64,000 bases of DNA from Synechococcus sp. WH 5701 (GTDB lineage: Bacteria; Cyanobacteriota; Cyanobacteriia; PCC-6307; Cyanobiaceae): positions 1,413,513 to 1,477,512 of the forward strand of contig NZ_CH724159.1 in assembly GCF_000153045.1 (NCBI RefSeq), written 5' to 3'. The notes under the pieces are model-generated. The model was not told the DNA's origin. It worked only from the letters and a program-made list of their open reading frames with translations, and made no database searches. Below, one piece after another: positions 37,101 to 45,407 of the stretch (positions within the stretch are counted from its first letter, which is position 1; each line of letters begins with the position of its first letter). A program made the translations under genes and the position numbers.

Positions 37101-37117
37101 TATGGCATCAGGTCATC

Positions 37118-37762
37118 TCAGCCCTGCCAGATCTCGCTCAGATCCAGCTTCAAACCAGGCAGCACGTCGCCGCCATCGAGCTCAGTGGCGCCCTCCAGAC
37201 GCTGGGGTTCCGGCAGATCAACACCTTGAGCCTCACGGCCAGGCCAGATCTCCACCGCCTGCTCTTCCGGCAGCAACAACCAGCCCAGGGCGGCGCCGTT
37301 GGCCTTGTAGAGGGCCATCTTGCGGCTCAGGGCTCTGACGCCACGCGGGCCCTGATCGCTGGGGCTGGCCAGTTCCACCACCAGGTCGGGGCAGAGAGGC
37401 GGGAAGCCGCGGCGTTGCTCGGCGGTGAGCGCCTGCCAGCGATCCAGGCGCACCAGGGAGGCGTCCGGGCTGAGCACGGAGCCGTCGGCAAGGCGGAAGC
37501 CTCCTGAGCTGTCGAAGACCTTCCAGCCTCCAGCGCTTCTGGCAAAGCGTTGCAGCTGGAACAGCAGCTCACTGTTGCGGCTGCTGGTCTCGCCGCCGGT
37601 GGGGGTCATGCTGATCAGCTGGCCGTCGGCGTCGAGCTCCAGCACCGCCTCAGGATTGGCAGCACACACCAGCTCGAACTGCTCTGGCGTGAGCTGCAGC
37701 TGCTCCGGCAGCAGCAGCGGAGCCAGCTCATCGGCAAGGGGTGGAACGTGAACCAGGGTCAT
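37118..37762 (-). CDS. Uma2-family (DUF820) predicted nuclease, second copy
   Basis: 214 residues, homologous along its length to 17367-18002: LTPEQFELVCAANPEAVLEL, SMTPTGGETSSRNSELLFQL, CPDLVVELASPSDQGPRGV, ending LKLDLSEIWQG. Complete. Convergent with the nucleotidyltransferase pair. An inverted repeat ATGACG/CGTCAT at 37761-37778 overlaps the start codon and could be regulatory. Function unproven. Confidence 0.85.
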   Translation of the reverse strand: MTLVHVPPLADELAPLLLPEQLQLTPEQFELVCAANPEAVLELDADGQLISMTPTGGETSSRNSELLFQLQRFARSAGGWKVFDSSGGFRLADGSVLSPDASLVRLDRWQALTAEQRRGFPPLCPDLVVELASPSDQGPRGVRALSRKMALYKANGAALGWLLLPEEQAVEIWPGREAQGVDLPEPQRLEGATELDGGDVLPGLKLDLSEIWQG

Positions 37763-37872
37763 GACGCATTGACGTCATCAAAGCAACGATAGATGGATCA
37801 GGCCCTGGCGACCGTCCACGGCTATCGAGATCACGCTGGTCAGTGCCGACAGGATCTGATCAATCTCCCCCG

Positions 37873-38058
37873 TCAAAGGGCATAGGGATGAAGCACGTTC
37901 TCAAGCGTCGAGGGGAAATCCCGAACATTGCAGCCCACCAGCACCTCAATCCAGGTGATCTCACTGATCGCCGGTCGCTGCTGTTGATCCAGCCACTCCA
38001 GGCTGGCCTTCTCGCCGCGCAGTACATCAATCAGGATGTTGGTGTCGAGCAAGAGCAT
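37873..38058 (-). CDS. VapC-type PIN toxin, truncated
   Basis: 61 residues from ATG 38058 (sharing a base with the antitoxin stop, TGATG). MLLLDTNILIDVLRGEKAS holds the first Asp and ISEITWIEVLVGC the Glu; the second half with the last two acidic residues is missing after HPYAL. Full-length relatives are about 130 residues. Probably inactive. Confidence 0.7.
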   Translation of the reverse strand: MLLLDTNILIDVLRGEKASLEWLDQQQRPAISEITWIEVLVGCNVRDFPSTLENVLHPYAL

Positions 38059-38279
38059 CAGTGATGGCTCCACTCCTGCCGAAACGCCTCCTGCAGCACC
38101 AGTGCGTCAGCAGGTCGGTCTTTCCAGAGGCCAAAGACCTTCTCGTGTCTGGGGTGTTGTTGCTTCAGCCACAGCCGCAACGCCTCCCGCAGGGCTGCCG
38201 CCCTTGAAATGCCGAGCTGCCGGCACTGCGCATCCAATTGCTCGCGCTCAGGCTCAGGCAAGTCGACGATCGTTCGCAC
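38058..38279 (-). CDS. Ribbon-helix-helix (CopG-type) antitoxin
   Basis: 73 residues. MRTIVDLPEPEREQLDAQCR then LGISRAAALREALRLWLKQ is the ribbon-helix-helix fold; the tail (KVFGLWKDRPADALVLQEAF) is the toxin-binding part. It should bind the direct repeats upstream. Confidence 0.83.
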   Translation of the reverse strand: MRTIVDLPEPEREQLDAQCRQLGISRAAALREALRLWLKQQHPRHEKVFGLWKDRPADALVLQEAFRQEWSHH

Positions 38280-38301
38280 GCCAGACCTCGCTCGACCATG
38301 T

Positions 38302-38322
38302 GATGACGTGATCAGATGACGT
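38302..38322. promoter_or_regulatory. Direct repeat upstream of the RHH antitoxin (candidate operator)
   Basis: GATGACGT occurs at 38302-38309 and 38315-38322, a 13-base period, starting 22 bases before the antitoxin start. RHH dimers bind such tandem sites. The rest of 38323-38457 holds no gene. Confidence 0.5.
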
Positions 38323-38457
38323 TATCGCACGGCCCATGTCGAAATCCAGGCCAGGCAGATGGACATCCCTCAGAAGCCTTCGCTCTGATCAACTGGCCAT
38401 TGCTGGGGTGACCGCAGAGGTTGCAGCGAGGGTCATGCTGCCTCCGCAGCAGATGGC

Positions 38458-38877
38458 TCAATCGGGGAATGGATTGATCAGTCCGATGGTGGTGTCGCTG
38501 AAATGGCGTGTGTTGCGGGTGGCCAGCTGTGCGCCACGGGCCAAGGCAATGCCAGCAATCAGGGTGTCACGCAGATCGACTGAGCGTCCCTTGGCCTTGC
38601 GCTCGGCGGCCAATACCGCGGCCCTATGGGCCGCGAGGCCATCCGGGGGGGCGATTCGATCCTGCACAAGCTGCTCCAGCAACTGATCAAGCCCCTGCTG
38701 CAGGGAGCGGCGGCGCTGGCCAGCAGGCAGGATTGCCACTCCATAGCGCAACTTAAACACCACCACACTCGGCAGCCACACCTCCTGGGCGGACTGGTCA
38801 TCCAACCAGCACACCACCGCAGGGTCTGGCTGGTTCTGCATCACCGCCGAGATCACATTGGTGTCCAACAGAATCAC
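38458..38877 (-). CDS. FitB/VapC-type PIN toxin
   Basis: About 139 residues from GTG 38877, which overlaps the upstream antitoxin stop (GTGA), so the longer frame to 38916 is not needed. VILLDTNVISAVMQNQPDP is the FitB start; SVVVFKLRYGVAILP occupies the second-acid position (Lys rather than Glu, an oddity), and DLRDTLIAGIALARG has the third. LATRNTRHFSDTTI is the closing strand. Activity uncertain because of the Lys. Confidence 0.8.
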   Translation of the reverse strand: MILLDTNVISAVMQNQPDPAVVCWLDDQSAQEVWLPSVVVFKLRYGVAILPAGQRRRSLQQGLDQLLEQLVQDRIAPPDGLAAHRAAVLAAERKAKGRSVDLRDTLIAGIALARGAQLATRNTRHFSDTTIGLINPFPD

Positions 38878-39091
38878 GAGCCCACTGCTGCCGGTGCAGC
38901 CTCCTGACCCTGCCACTCGCCAATGGGCTCATTCAGCCCTGCGCCGGCAAACAGTGCCGCCATCTGTGACCCCAGCCCTGGACCTTCGGCAGGCGGGCCT
39001 CCTCCTCCATGCTGCGACCATGACGCTGAGCCCGACGTCGCAGCGCCTCCTTCACCGACACATCCAGATTGCGAACCAGCAACTGCGCCAT
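38874..39091 (-). pseudogene. FitA-type antitoxin, frameshifted
   Basis: From ATG 39091: MAQLLVRNLDVSVKEALRRR and AQRHGRSMEEEARL, the FitA ribbon-helix-helix. After that the frame is lost; the other frame continues EGPGLGSQMAALFAGAGLNE to a stop at 38874. The usual link between the two is missing, indicating a small deletion. The DNA-binding half is intact, the toxin-binding half is not in frame. Confidence 0.7.
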
Positions 39092-39112
39092 CAAGCCATC
39101 CCAGGCCAATCT

Positions 39113-39127
39113 GCTATCACGCTATCA
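39113..39127. promoter_or_regulatory. Tandem GCTATCA repeat upstream of fitA (candidate operator)
   Basis: GCTATCA at 39113-39119 and 39121-39127, about 20 bases before the FitA start. Weak evidence on its own, but similar in placement to the other antitoxin promoters in this tract. Confidence 0.35.
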
Positions 39128-39226
39128 GTATCGCGGCCAATTCAAGCATCGCTATCGACGCGTGCAGGTTGTTGCCTCATGCGCGCCGATCCCGGCAGGT
39201 GCCGCATGCTCGAATTCGCCGGGGGG

Positions 39227-39625
39227 TCAGGAAGCCGGGCGATCCAGCTGGTCCACGAAGCTGATCGCGGCCTCGGCGGTTGCGATCGCCTGAACCGCAT
39301 CAGCTCGATCGAACAGCTCCGATGGCGGCGTCCCATCGATCGGGTAGCGGCTGGTGATGGTCATGCGGGTGAGGGCCTTCAGGGGTAAGGCCTCGATCAC
39401 CCCCACATCCACCCCCTCAGACGCCAGGGCTTGCACGAGATCATTCAGGACATGGGTGTGTGGGGGCTCCTGTCCCAGCTCGAGCAGGGCGCCCTTGAAG
39501 GCCTTCTCGGCAGCCTGGGACGCGAAAAAACAGGCCTGCGCCTGAAATCCGTTGTTGCTGGCCAGGCGGGCCAGTTCGAGGTCGTTGAGGGCCTGCCGAG
39601 ACCAGGCCTGGGGCCGTGCATTCAT
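39227..39625 (-). CDS. HEPN-domain protein
   Basis: 132 residues from ATG 39625, whose first bases overlap the nucleotidyltransferase stop (ATGA). SRQALNDLELARLASNNGFQ, CFFASQAAEKAFKGALLELG, LPLKALTRMTITSRYPIDGT show the HEPN helices and the R-x-P-tail. Predicted toxin or modification target of the upstream enzyme. The order here (nucleotidyltransferase first) is reversed compared with 35387-36104. Confidence 0.83.
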   Translation of the reverse strand: MNARPQAWSRQALNDLELARLASNNGFQAQACFFASQAAEKAFKGALLELGQEPPHTHVLNDLVQALASEGVDVGVIEALPLKALTRMTITSRYPIDGTPPSELFDRADAVQAIATAEAAISFVDQLDRPAS

Positions 39626-39993
39626 GGCCCGAAGCTCAGCAGTTGCCTGGCCTGCCGATGAATGGATCTCCAATGGGGTGAATCACTGCTGGCCATGGCC
39701 TGCCAGCGGACCCTGCTGAGCGCAATCACATCGGCCCCCAGGCCAGCATCCAGCAGCGCGTCGGCCATTTGATCGGCCTGATCCTGGCCATCAGCGACCA
39801 CCAGCAGATCGGTATCCGATAACCCATCCCAGTCGCCACGGGCCCTGGAGCCGAACAGCCACACCTCAGAGCCACCACCAGCCAAAGCATGGGCAGCCAG
39901 GGTGGCTTGAACACGCTGCTGCAGCGCAGCCTCGAAGCGGTGCTGCAAACCCTCACGAAGCTGAGAGAACGTGGACGGGTGATGGGTGCCCAT
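39622..39993 (-). CDS. MNT-type nucleotidyltransferase
   Basis: 123 residues. VWLFGSRARGDWDGLSDTDL is the GSx10DxD site. It pairs with the HEPN gene downstream and begins nine bases after the fcl stop. Likely antitoxin. Confidence 0.85.
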   Translation of the reverse strand: MGTHHPSTFSQLREGLQHRFEAALQQRVQATLAAHALAGGGSEVWLFGSRARGDWDGLSDTDLLVVADGQDQADQMADALLDAGLGADVIALSRVRWQAMASSDSPHWRSIHRQARQLLSFGP

Positions 39994-40002
39994 TGGCTCA
40001 GG

Positions 40003-40962
40003 CTAAGGCTGGCGGGAGGTTGCCTCCAACCAGTCGGCATAGGTGCTGGCCAGCCCTTCGACCAGGGGAATGCGCGCGCGCCATCCCAGCGCCGCCAGCC
40101 TGCTCACGTCCAGCAGCTTGCGGGGGGTGCCGTCGGGCTTGCTGGTATCCCAGGCGATCGTTCCACTGAAACCCACGGTGTGGGCCACCAGCTCAGCGAG
40201 TTCGCGGATAGGCAGGTCCACACCTGTACCCACATTCAAGAACTTGGGCTCCTCCCCGGTCGGCTGCCACCGCTCCAGGCAGAACAGTGCAGCCGCCGCC
40301 AGATCATCCACATGCAGGAATTCGCGCCGCGGCGTTCCTGTGCCCCAGCACACCACCTGCTCGGAGCCGTCCAGTTTCGCCTCATGAAAGCGCCGGAGCA
40401 GCGCCGGCAGCACATGGCTGTGGCTGGGGTGATCGTTGTCGCCGGGGCCGTAGAGGTTGGTGGGCATCAGGCTGATCGCATCGAAGCCGTGCTGGAGCCG
40501 CAGCGCCTCGCAGAGCTTGAGGCCGGCGATCTTGGCGATCGCGTACCACTCATTCGTGGGCTCCAGCACGCCGGTGAGCAGCGCCTCCTCCCGGATCGGC
40601 TGGGCAGCGAATTTCGGGTAGATGCAACTGCTGCCTAGGAACAAGAGCCGCCGCGCCCCATGGCGCCAGGCGTTCTCGATCACATGGGTCTGGATCTTGA
40701 GATTGTCGAGCAGGAAGTCGGCGGGGTAGCTGCTGTTGGCCAGGATGCCGCCCACCTTCGCCGCCGCCAGCACCACCACGTCCGGGGTGTGATTGGCGAA
40801 CCACAGCTCCACCGCGCCTGCGTCGCGCAGATCTAGCTGATCGCGGCCTGCCGTGAGCAGGTTGGTGTAGCCCTTCGCCCGAAAGGCACGCAGGATGGCG
40901 CTGCCGGCCATGCCGCGATGGCCCGCCACGAAGATCCGATCCGATGGCGTGATCAGGGTCAT
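40003..40962 (-). CDS. fcl: GDP-L-fucose synthase
   Basis: 319 residues. NADPH loop IFVAGHRGMAGSAILRAF, SSCIYPKFAAQPIREEALL and the catalytic Y-x3-K in EPTNEWYAIAKIAGLKLCEA mark the GMER/WcaG family: it epimerises and reduces GDP-4-keto-6-deoxymannose to GDP-L-fucose. It follows gmd by ten bases. The downstream nucleotidyltransferase gene is only nine bases away, so read-through is likely. Standard length. Confidence 0.95.
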   Translation of the reverse strand: MTLITPSDRIFVAGHRGMAGSAILRAFRAKGYTNLLTAGRDQLDLRDAGAVELWFANHTPDVVVLAAAKVGGILANSSYPADFLLDNLKIQTHVIENAWRHGARRLLFLGSSCIYPKFAAQPIREEALLTGVLEPTNEWYAIAKIAGLKLCEALRLQHGFDAISLMPTNLYGPGDNDHPSHSHVLPALLRRFHEAKLDGSEQVVCWGTGTPRREFLHVDDLAAAALFCLERWQPTGEEPKFLNVGTGVDLPIRELAELVAHTVGFSGTIAWDTSKPDGTPRKLLDVSRLAALGWRARIPLVEGLASTYADWLEATSRQP

Positions 40963-40972
40963 CGGATCAGCC

Positions 40973-42067
40973 TCATTCGCGGCTGACCACCACCGGGAAA
41001 CCCTCCCGGCGCAGGGTGGATTCCTTGGCGGCCTCCTCTACATCAGCCGCCACCATCTCTTCCACCAGCTGCTCCAGTGTGGTGGTGGGAGCCCAGCCCA
41101 GCCGGGCATGGGCGTGGCTGGGATCACCCAGCAAAGTCTCCACCTCCGCCGGGCGGAAATAGCGGGGATCGATTCGCACCACCACGGCCCCGCTGTCGTC
41201 GCGGCGGCCCAACTCCTCCAGCCCCTGGCCCTGCCAGTGGATGCCGCCCCAGCCCAGGGCCATGGCCGACAGTTCGATGAACCGGCGCACGCTCTCTTGC
41301 CGCCCCGTGGCGATTACGAAGTCCTCGGGTGTGGGCTGCTGCAGCATCCGCCACTGCATCTCCACGTAGTCGCGGGCGTGACCCCAGTCACGCCGGGAAT
41401 CGAGGTTGCCCAGAAAAAGACAAGGCTCAAGACCAGCAGCGATCCGCGCCATGCCGCGGGTGATCTTGCGGGTCACGAAGGTTTCACCGCGGCGCGGACT
41501 TTCGTGATTAAAGAGGATGCCGTTGCAGGCATACATTCCGTAGGCCTCGCGGTAATTCACCGTGATCCAGTAGGCATACAGCTTGGCCACGCCATAAGGG
41601 CTACGGGGATGAAATGGGGTGGTCTCCCGCTGGGGCGTCTCCTGCACCAATCCATACAGCTCACTGGTGCTGGCCTGGTAGAAGCGGGTGGTGCTGGTGA
41701 GCCCCAGCAGCCGCACCGCCTCAAGGATGCGCAGGGTGCCGAGGCCATCACAGTTGGCCGTGTATTCCGGCGCTTCGAAACTCACCGCCACGTGGCTCTG
41801 GGCACCGAGGTTGTAGATCTCATCGGGACGCACCTCACCGATGATCCGGATCAGGTTACTGCTGTCGGTGAGATCGCCGTAATGGAGGGTAAGTCGGGGA
41901 TCACGCTCATGGGGATCCTGGTAGAGGTGATCGATGCGAGCCGTGTTGAAGCTGCTGGCCCGGCGCTTGAGGCCATGCACCCGGTAGCCCTTCTCCAGCA
42001 GCAGCTCAGCTAGATATGACCCGTCCTGGCCGGTGATGCCGGTGATCAGGGCCGTCGGCGAGGTCAT
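40973..42067 (-). CDS. gmd: GDP-mannose 4,6-dehydratase
   Basis: 364 residues from ATG 42067 ([20 protein letters not shown]); the frame extends to 42154 without fold support. [19 protein letters not shown] is the NADP loop, [16 protein letters not shown] the catalytic Thr/Glu region, and [20 protein letters not shown] the Y-x3-K. It makes GDP-4-keto-6-deoxymannose, the precursor of L-fucose (by Fcl) and of GDP-perosamine-type sugars (by aminotransferase). Confidence 0.96.
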   Translation of the reverse strand: MTSPTALITGITGQDGSYLAELLLEKGYRVHGLKRRASSFNTARIDHLYQDPHERDPRLTLHYGDLTDSSNLIRIIGEVRPDEIYNLGAQSHVAVSFEAPEYTANCDGLGTLRILEAVRLLGLTSTTRFYQASTSELYGLVQETPQRETTPFHPRSPYGVAKLYAYWITVNYREAYGMYACNGILFNHESPRRGETFVTRKITRGMARIAAGLEPCLFLGNLDSRRDWGHARDYVEMQWRMLQQPTPEDFVIATGRQESVRRFIELSAMALGWGGIHWQGQGLEELGRRDDSGAVVVRIDPRYFRPAEVETLLGDPSHAHARLGWAPTTTLEQLVEEMVAADVEEAAKESTLRREGFPVVVSRE

Positions 42068-42167
42068 GGGGACGCTTGGGTTAGCACAGACACACGACTG
42101 GGTAATGGTCGGGCGGTCGCGAGCAGGGCTCCAGCGACTCGGTCCCTCGGCCAAGTTCAGGCCAAGT

Positions 42168-42647
42168 TCAGGCTACTGCAGGCCAATGATTTTGCGCTGT
42201 TGTTGTCAGCAACGGTACGCCTTTCAAGACCGCCAACTGCTCGGGCAAGGGGCTCGTGCCTGGATGGGTCTCCTGCACGTAATCGAGGGCGTCCTGCCAG
42301 CTCATCCGGCGGTTGTGGATCAACCAGGCCATCGCCACCAAGGGCGAGCGCTCGACGCCAGCGACACAGTGGAGATAGACCGGCCCATGGGCGAGCAGCC
42401 GCGTCAGCTCAGCCAGCACAACCTCGATCTGCTCAATCGTTAGCGTACAGGGGTGTCGATGGTCTGGAAGGGAGACCCTAACCCAGCGGAATCGCTCGGC
42501 CATCCCATCGGGCGCCAGTGCCTCCTCGGCCTCGCAAAGGCTGAGCACACCCCTGACGCCATGTCGATCGAGTCGATTGAGATCCTCACCGTTGCAGGGA
42601 GCCGTTCCCAACGCCAATTCATCCTTCAACAACCAGGTGATGCGCAT
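42168..42647 (-). CDS. Dual-specificity protein phosphatase-like protein
   Basis: 159 residues. The catalytic loop [20 protein letters not shown] has the CX5R signature; the general-acid loop may be SLPDHRHPC. By family it removes phosphate from Tyr or Ser/Thr. Next to a Wza-like gene, it could act on the tyrosine cluster of the Wzc-like kinase at 4.5 kb. It starts six bases after the Wza-like stop. Inferred partner only. Confidence 0.83.
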   Translation of the reverse strand: MRITWLLKDELALGTAPCNGEDLNRLDRHGVRGVLSLCEAEEALAPDGMAERFRWVRVSLPDHRHPCTLTIEQIEVVLAELTRLLAHGPVYLHCVAGVERSPLVAMAWLIHNRRMSWQDALDYVQETHPGTSPLPEQLAVLKGVPLLTTTAQNHWPAVA

Positions 42648-42653
42648 GCAGGC

Positions 42654-43775
42654 TCAGTTGTTGCTGTCGAGCAGGCGGAACAGGGTCAACACATTGACCA
42701 ATCCGCTCAGGGGTGTACTGACAGCCCCGATCGCATCGGCACTGATCGCGTAACGGCTGCGATTCACGATCACCGTGTCGCCATCCACCAGGGGAGGATT
42801 CTTGGCAATCGACACCCCTTGGTTGAAATCAAGCGGATAGGTTCGCCGCATCGCTGAACCATTGCGGTTGATCCGCACCAGTTCCAGCCTTGAGGTTTTC
42901 GCTCGCCAGGTTTCCACACCCCCTGCGGCCAGAATCGCCTGCATCAACGGTGTGCTGGCCGGAACCTGGAGCCGGCCTGGAGCTTTCACCTCTCCCACCA
43001 CATTCACGGTGATCTGCTTGGGAGCCAGGGTGGTGGCCGCCATCTCGGCGGAATTGCTGGCCAGCTGCTCGGAAACCCGCTCCAGCTTGATCGTGTCGCC
43101 ATCGAACAGCAGTGGATTCTGGAGCTGATCCCCGTCCCTCACCAGGGCCAGCAGGTCAACCCTGGCGCGCTTGAAGCGGGAGTCGGCGCCGGGCAGACGC
43201 CGCTGCACCACCACCCGGCGCAGGTTGGCCATCGAGGTGATGCCACCGGCCTTCTGGATCGCATCCACCAGCGTGGGAGGGCCACTGATCACAACCGGGG
43301 CTTCCGCGGTGGAGGTTTCCGAGGTGGTAAGCGTGTAGATCCCTGGACGCTCCACCTCACCGACCACAGCGATGCGCAGGGGCCTGGGACGAACGACGCT
43401 CAACTGCAGATCAGGTCGCTGCAGTTGTTTCCTGTACAGCGATTCCAGCCAGAGGCTGGCCTGGGAGAGGGTCAGCCCCGAGAGCCTGACGCTGCCTAGG
43501 AGAGGCAGGGAGGCGGTGCCGTCGTTGAGGATCTCAAGTGAACCGCTGAGGTCTTCGACCGCCAGGAACTTCAGGCTCAGCCCATCGCCGGCGCCGAGAA
43601 TGTAGGCATCGTCCTGAAGCATCCCCTCGCTGCCACCGGGCGCCATTTCGGCCTGGGCGAGATCTCCAGGCCGCAGTTCAGCTGCCACCAATGGAGCCAG
43701 GGGGCTGGAGAGGCTGAGCAGCAGCAGAGGAAGTGCACAGCGCTTTCCCACCAGTTCCACACGCAGGCTCGTCAT
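42654..43775 (-). CDS. Wza-like polysaccharide export protein (Poly_export + SLBB)
   Basis: 373 residues from ATG 43775 (43808 also possible). A signal peptide is seen (CALPLLLLSLSSPLAPLVAA); no lipobox Cys. The polysaccharide-export domain starts at AYILGAGDGLSLKFL; two SLBB units follow, each opening VVGEVERPGIYTL and VVGEVKAPGRLQV. Wza-type proteins form the outer-membrane/periplasmic exit for capsular or exopolysaccharide. Divergent from the barrel gene at 43824. Confidence 0.9.
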   Translation of the reverse strand: MTSLRVELVGKRCALPLLLLSLSSPLAPLVAAELRPGDLAQAEMAPGGSEGMLQDDAYILGAGDGLSLKFLAVEDLSGSLEILNDGTASLPLLGSVRLSGLTLSQASLWLESLYRKQLQRPDLQLSVVRPRPLRIAVVGEVERPGIYTLTTSETSTAEAPVVISGPPTLVDAIQKAGGITSMANLRRVVVQRRLPGADSRFKRARVDLLALVRDGDQLQNPLLFDGDTIKLERVSEQLASNSAEMAATTLAPKQITVNVVGEVKAPGRLQVPASTPLMQAILAAGGVETWRAKTSRLELVRINRNGSAMRRTYPLDFNQGVSIAKNPPLVDGDTVIVNRSRYAISADAIGAVSTPLSGLVNVLTLFRLLDSNN

Positions 43776-43823
43776 CGCGGAAATGGACAGTAGCCCGAAT
43801 GTTGCCATGCACCGGTTGAAAAG

Positions 43824-45278
43824 GTGGCGTCAAACGGCCAGTCATCAGCTGGCCATCACGGATACATTGAGGCGACCCGAACTCCAGCCGTTATCGACGT
43901 GTCCGCCCGGCTGCCTGGACCCACCCTCCATCCATGGCTCAGCCTGCTGACCTCGATCGGCATGATCGCTGGACCTGCAGCGGAGGCCCAGACCCTGGTC
44001 TGGGAGCTGCCGGGCCCGCCACCTCCTGTGGTCGTGGTCCCCAGGCAGCCGCCGCCGCCGGTTCCCACGCTGCGGGCCAGAGCCGCTGAACCCGCTCCTC
44101 CGCAGCAGGCCAGAACACTTACTTGGGAAGCTGTTCCCCCGAATCCTCCGCCGCTTCAACCGCCGCCACCCTTGCAGGGCATCGCTGAAACGGCCATTGC
44201 CGCGAGGCCGAAGCGCGCTCTGGCCTGGGAGCTGGTTCCCTTCGACGATGGCAGTCTCGCCTTCACGCCTCCTGCCACCCAAGCCAACCCCGAAGCGGGA
44301 GTGTTCGGACAGTTGCTGGCCAGGGAGACCACCCTGCGCTGGTACCTGGTGCCTGAAGACCAGGTTCTGAGGCCCTCCGTCGCTCTGGCCAACGGCACCG
44401 TCAGACCCGAGCCTCCCTACCTTCCCGAGCCGCCACCGCCGATCTGGCCGAAGGTGCGCGGGTTGGCCAGGGGCATCACCGTCAATGGTGATCCCTACCC
44501 CGACACCGGCCTGAACGTTCCCAACGGCTTCGCCCAGGACAAGGAGTTCACCGTCTCCACCACCCTCACCGGCACCAGCCGCACCCGTTCCTGCCGGGTG
44601 GCCCCTGGGGGGAACTGGGTTGACTGCGCCGACTCGGAGGCCTACCTCGACATCACCCCGTTCAAGGGGGAGTACGCCAGTCTCGGTTTCCAGTACACGA
44701 TTCAGAGTCTCACCAGCCGCAACCGGGGTACGGGCCAGTTCGCCGGCCAGAGCATCGGCTTCCGCACGGCCATCAACCTCACCCCCACCACAGGGCTGGC
44801 CTTCGGCGGAGAACACATCATCCAGCTCGATGACACCACCGACCTGGGCCGCAATTTCTACCTAGTCCTCTCCCAGGCCATCCCGCTCAGCCGCGGCGAG
44901 AACCCGATTCTGTTCGTGGCCACTGCCGGCATCGGTTCCGACTTCTACGGCTACGCCGGCAACGGCACGCTGGGTTCCACCAACTGCCTGAGCGGCAACA
45001 ACGTCAGCAGCCTCAACTACCCCCAGGGCACCGACTGCTTCTGGGGGCCGATCGGTGCACTCAGCCTGCACCTGGGCAGCCAGGTGTCGATCGGCTACGA
45101 GTGGTTCGGTTACGGCATCGGTGCAGGCTTGTCGGTGCGACCCATCAAGAACATCCCCCTCACCTTCTCCCTGTACGCCACGGACTTCCTCGGTAACACT
45201 CCCAGCTACCTGGATGGTCTCTGCACCACCAACCCCTGCGAACCCCGTTATTACGGCCGACTTACGATGTCGTTTTGA
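43824..45278 (+). CDS. Predicted outer-membrane beta-barrel protein with W-E-x-x-P repeats
   Basis: 484 residues at most; a start further in (GTG 43899) is plausible, giving a signal sequence SLLTSIGMIAGPAAEA. Then come four related units about 35-45 residues apart: TLVWELPGPPPP, TLTWEAVPPNPPP, ALAWELVPFDDG, TLRWYLVPEDQ, separated by proline-rich linkers. The rest is a likely beta-barrel: strands with alternate residues (ASLGFQYTIQSLTSR, GLAFGGEHIIQL, QVSIGYEWFGYGIGAGLSV) and a terminal strand YYGRLTMSF ending in Phe, as outer-membrane proteins do. Family and role not recognised; it is adjacent to the export gene. Confidence 0.75.
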   Translation: MASNGQSSAGHHGYIEATRTPAVIDVSARLPGPTLHPWLSLLTSIGMIAGPAAEAQTLVWELPGPPPPVVVVPRQPPPPVPTLRARAAEPAPPQQARTLTWEAVPPNPPPLQPPPPLQGIAETAIAARPKRALAWELVPFDDGSLAFTPPATQANPEAGVFGQLLARETTLRWYLVPEDQVLRPSVALANGTVRPEPPYLPEPPPPIWPKVRGLARGITVNGDPYPDTGLNVPNGFAQDKEFTVSTTLTGTSRTRSCRVAPGGNWVDCADSEAYLDITPFKGEYASLGFQYTIQSLTSRNRGTGQFAGQSIGFRTAINLTPTTGLAFGGEHIIQLDDTTDLGRNFYLVLSQAIPLSRGENPILFVATAGIGSDFYGYAGNGTLGSTNCLSGNNVSSLNYPQGTDCFWGPIGALSLHLGSQVSIGYEWFGYGIGAGLSVRPIKNIPLTFSLYATDFLGNTPSYLDGLCTTNPCEPRYYGRLTMSF

Positions 45279-45407
45279 TCGGAAAAACGCAGAATCAACA
45301 GCTTCAACCCCGGTAGACAGTTCCTGATCTGGTTTATGACCAGATCCTGCCCGCCTTTGCGGAAGCAATTACATTCAGAACTAGATCGTCCTTGGAACAG
45401 CTTCCGC

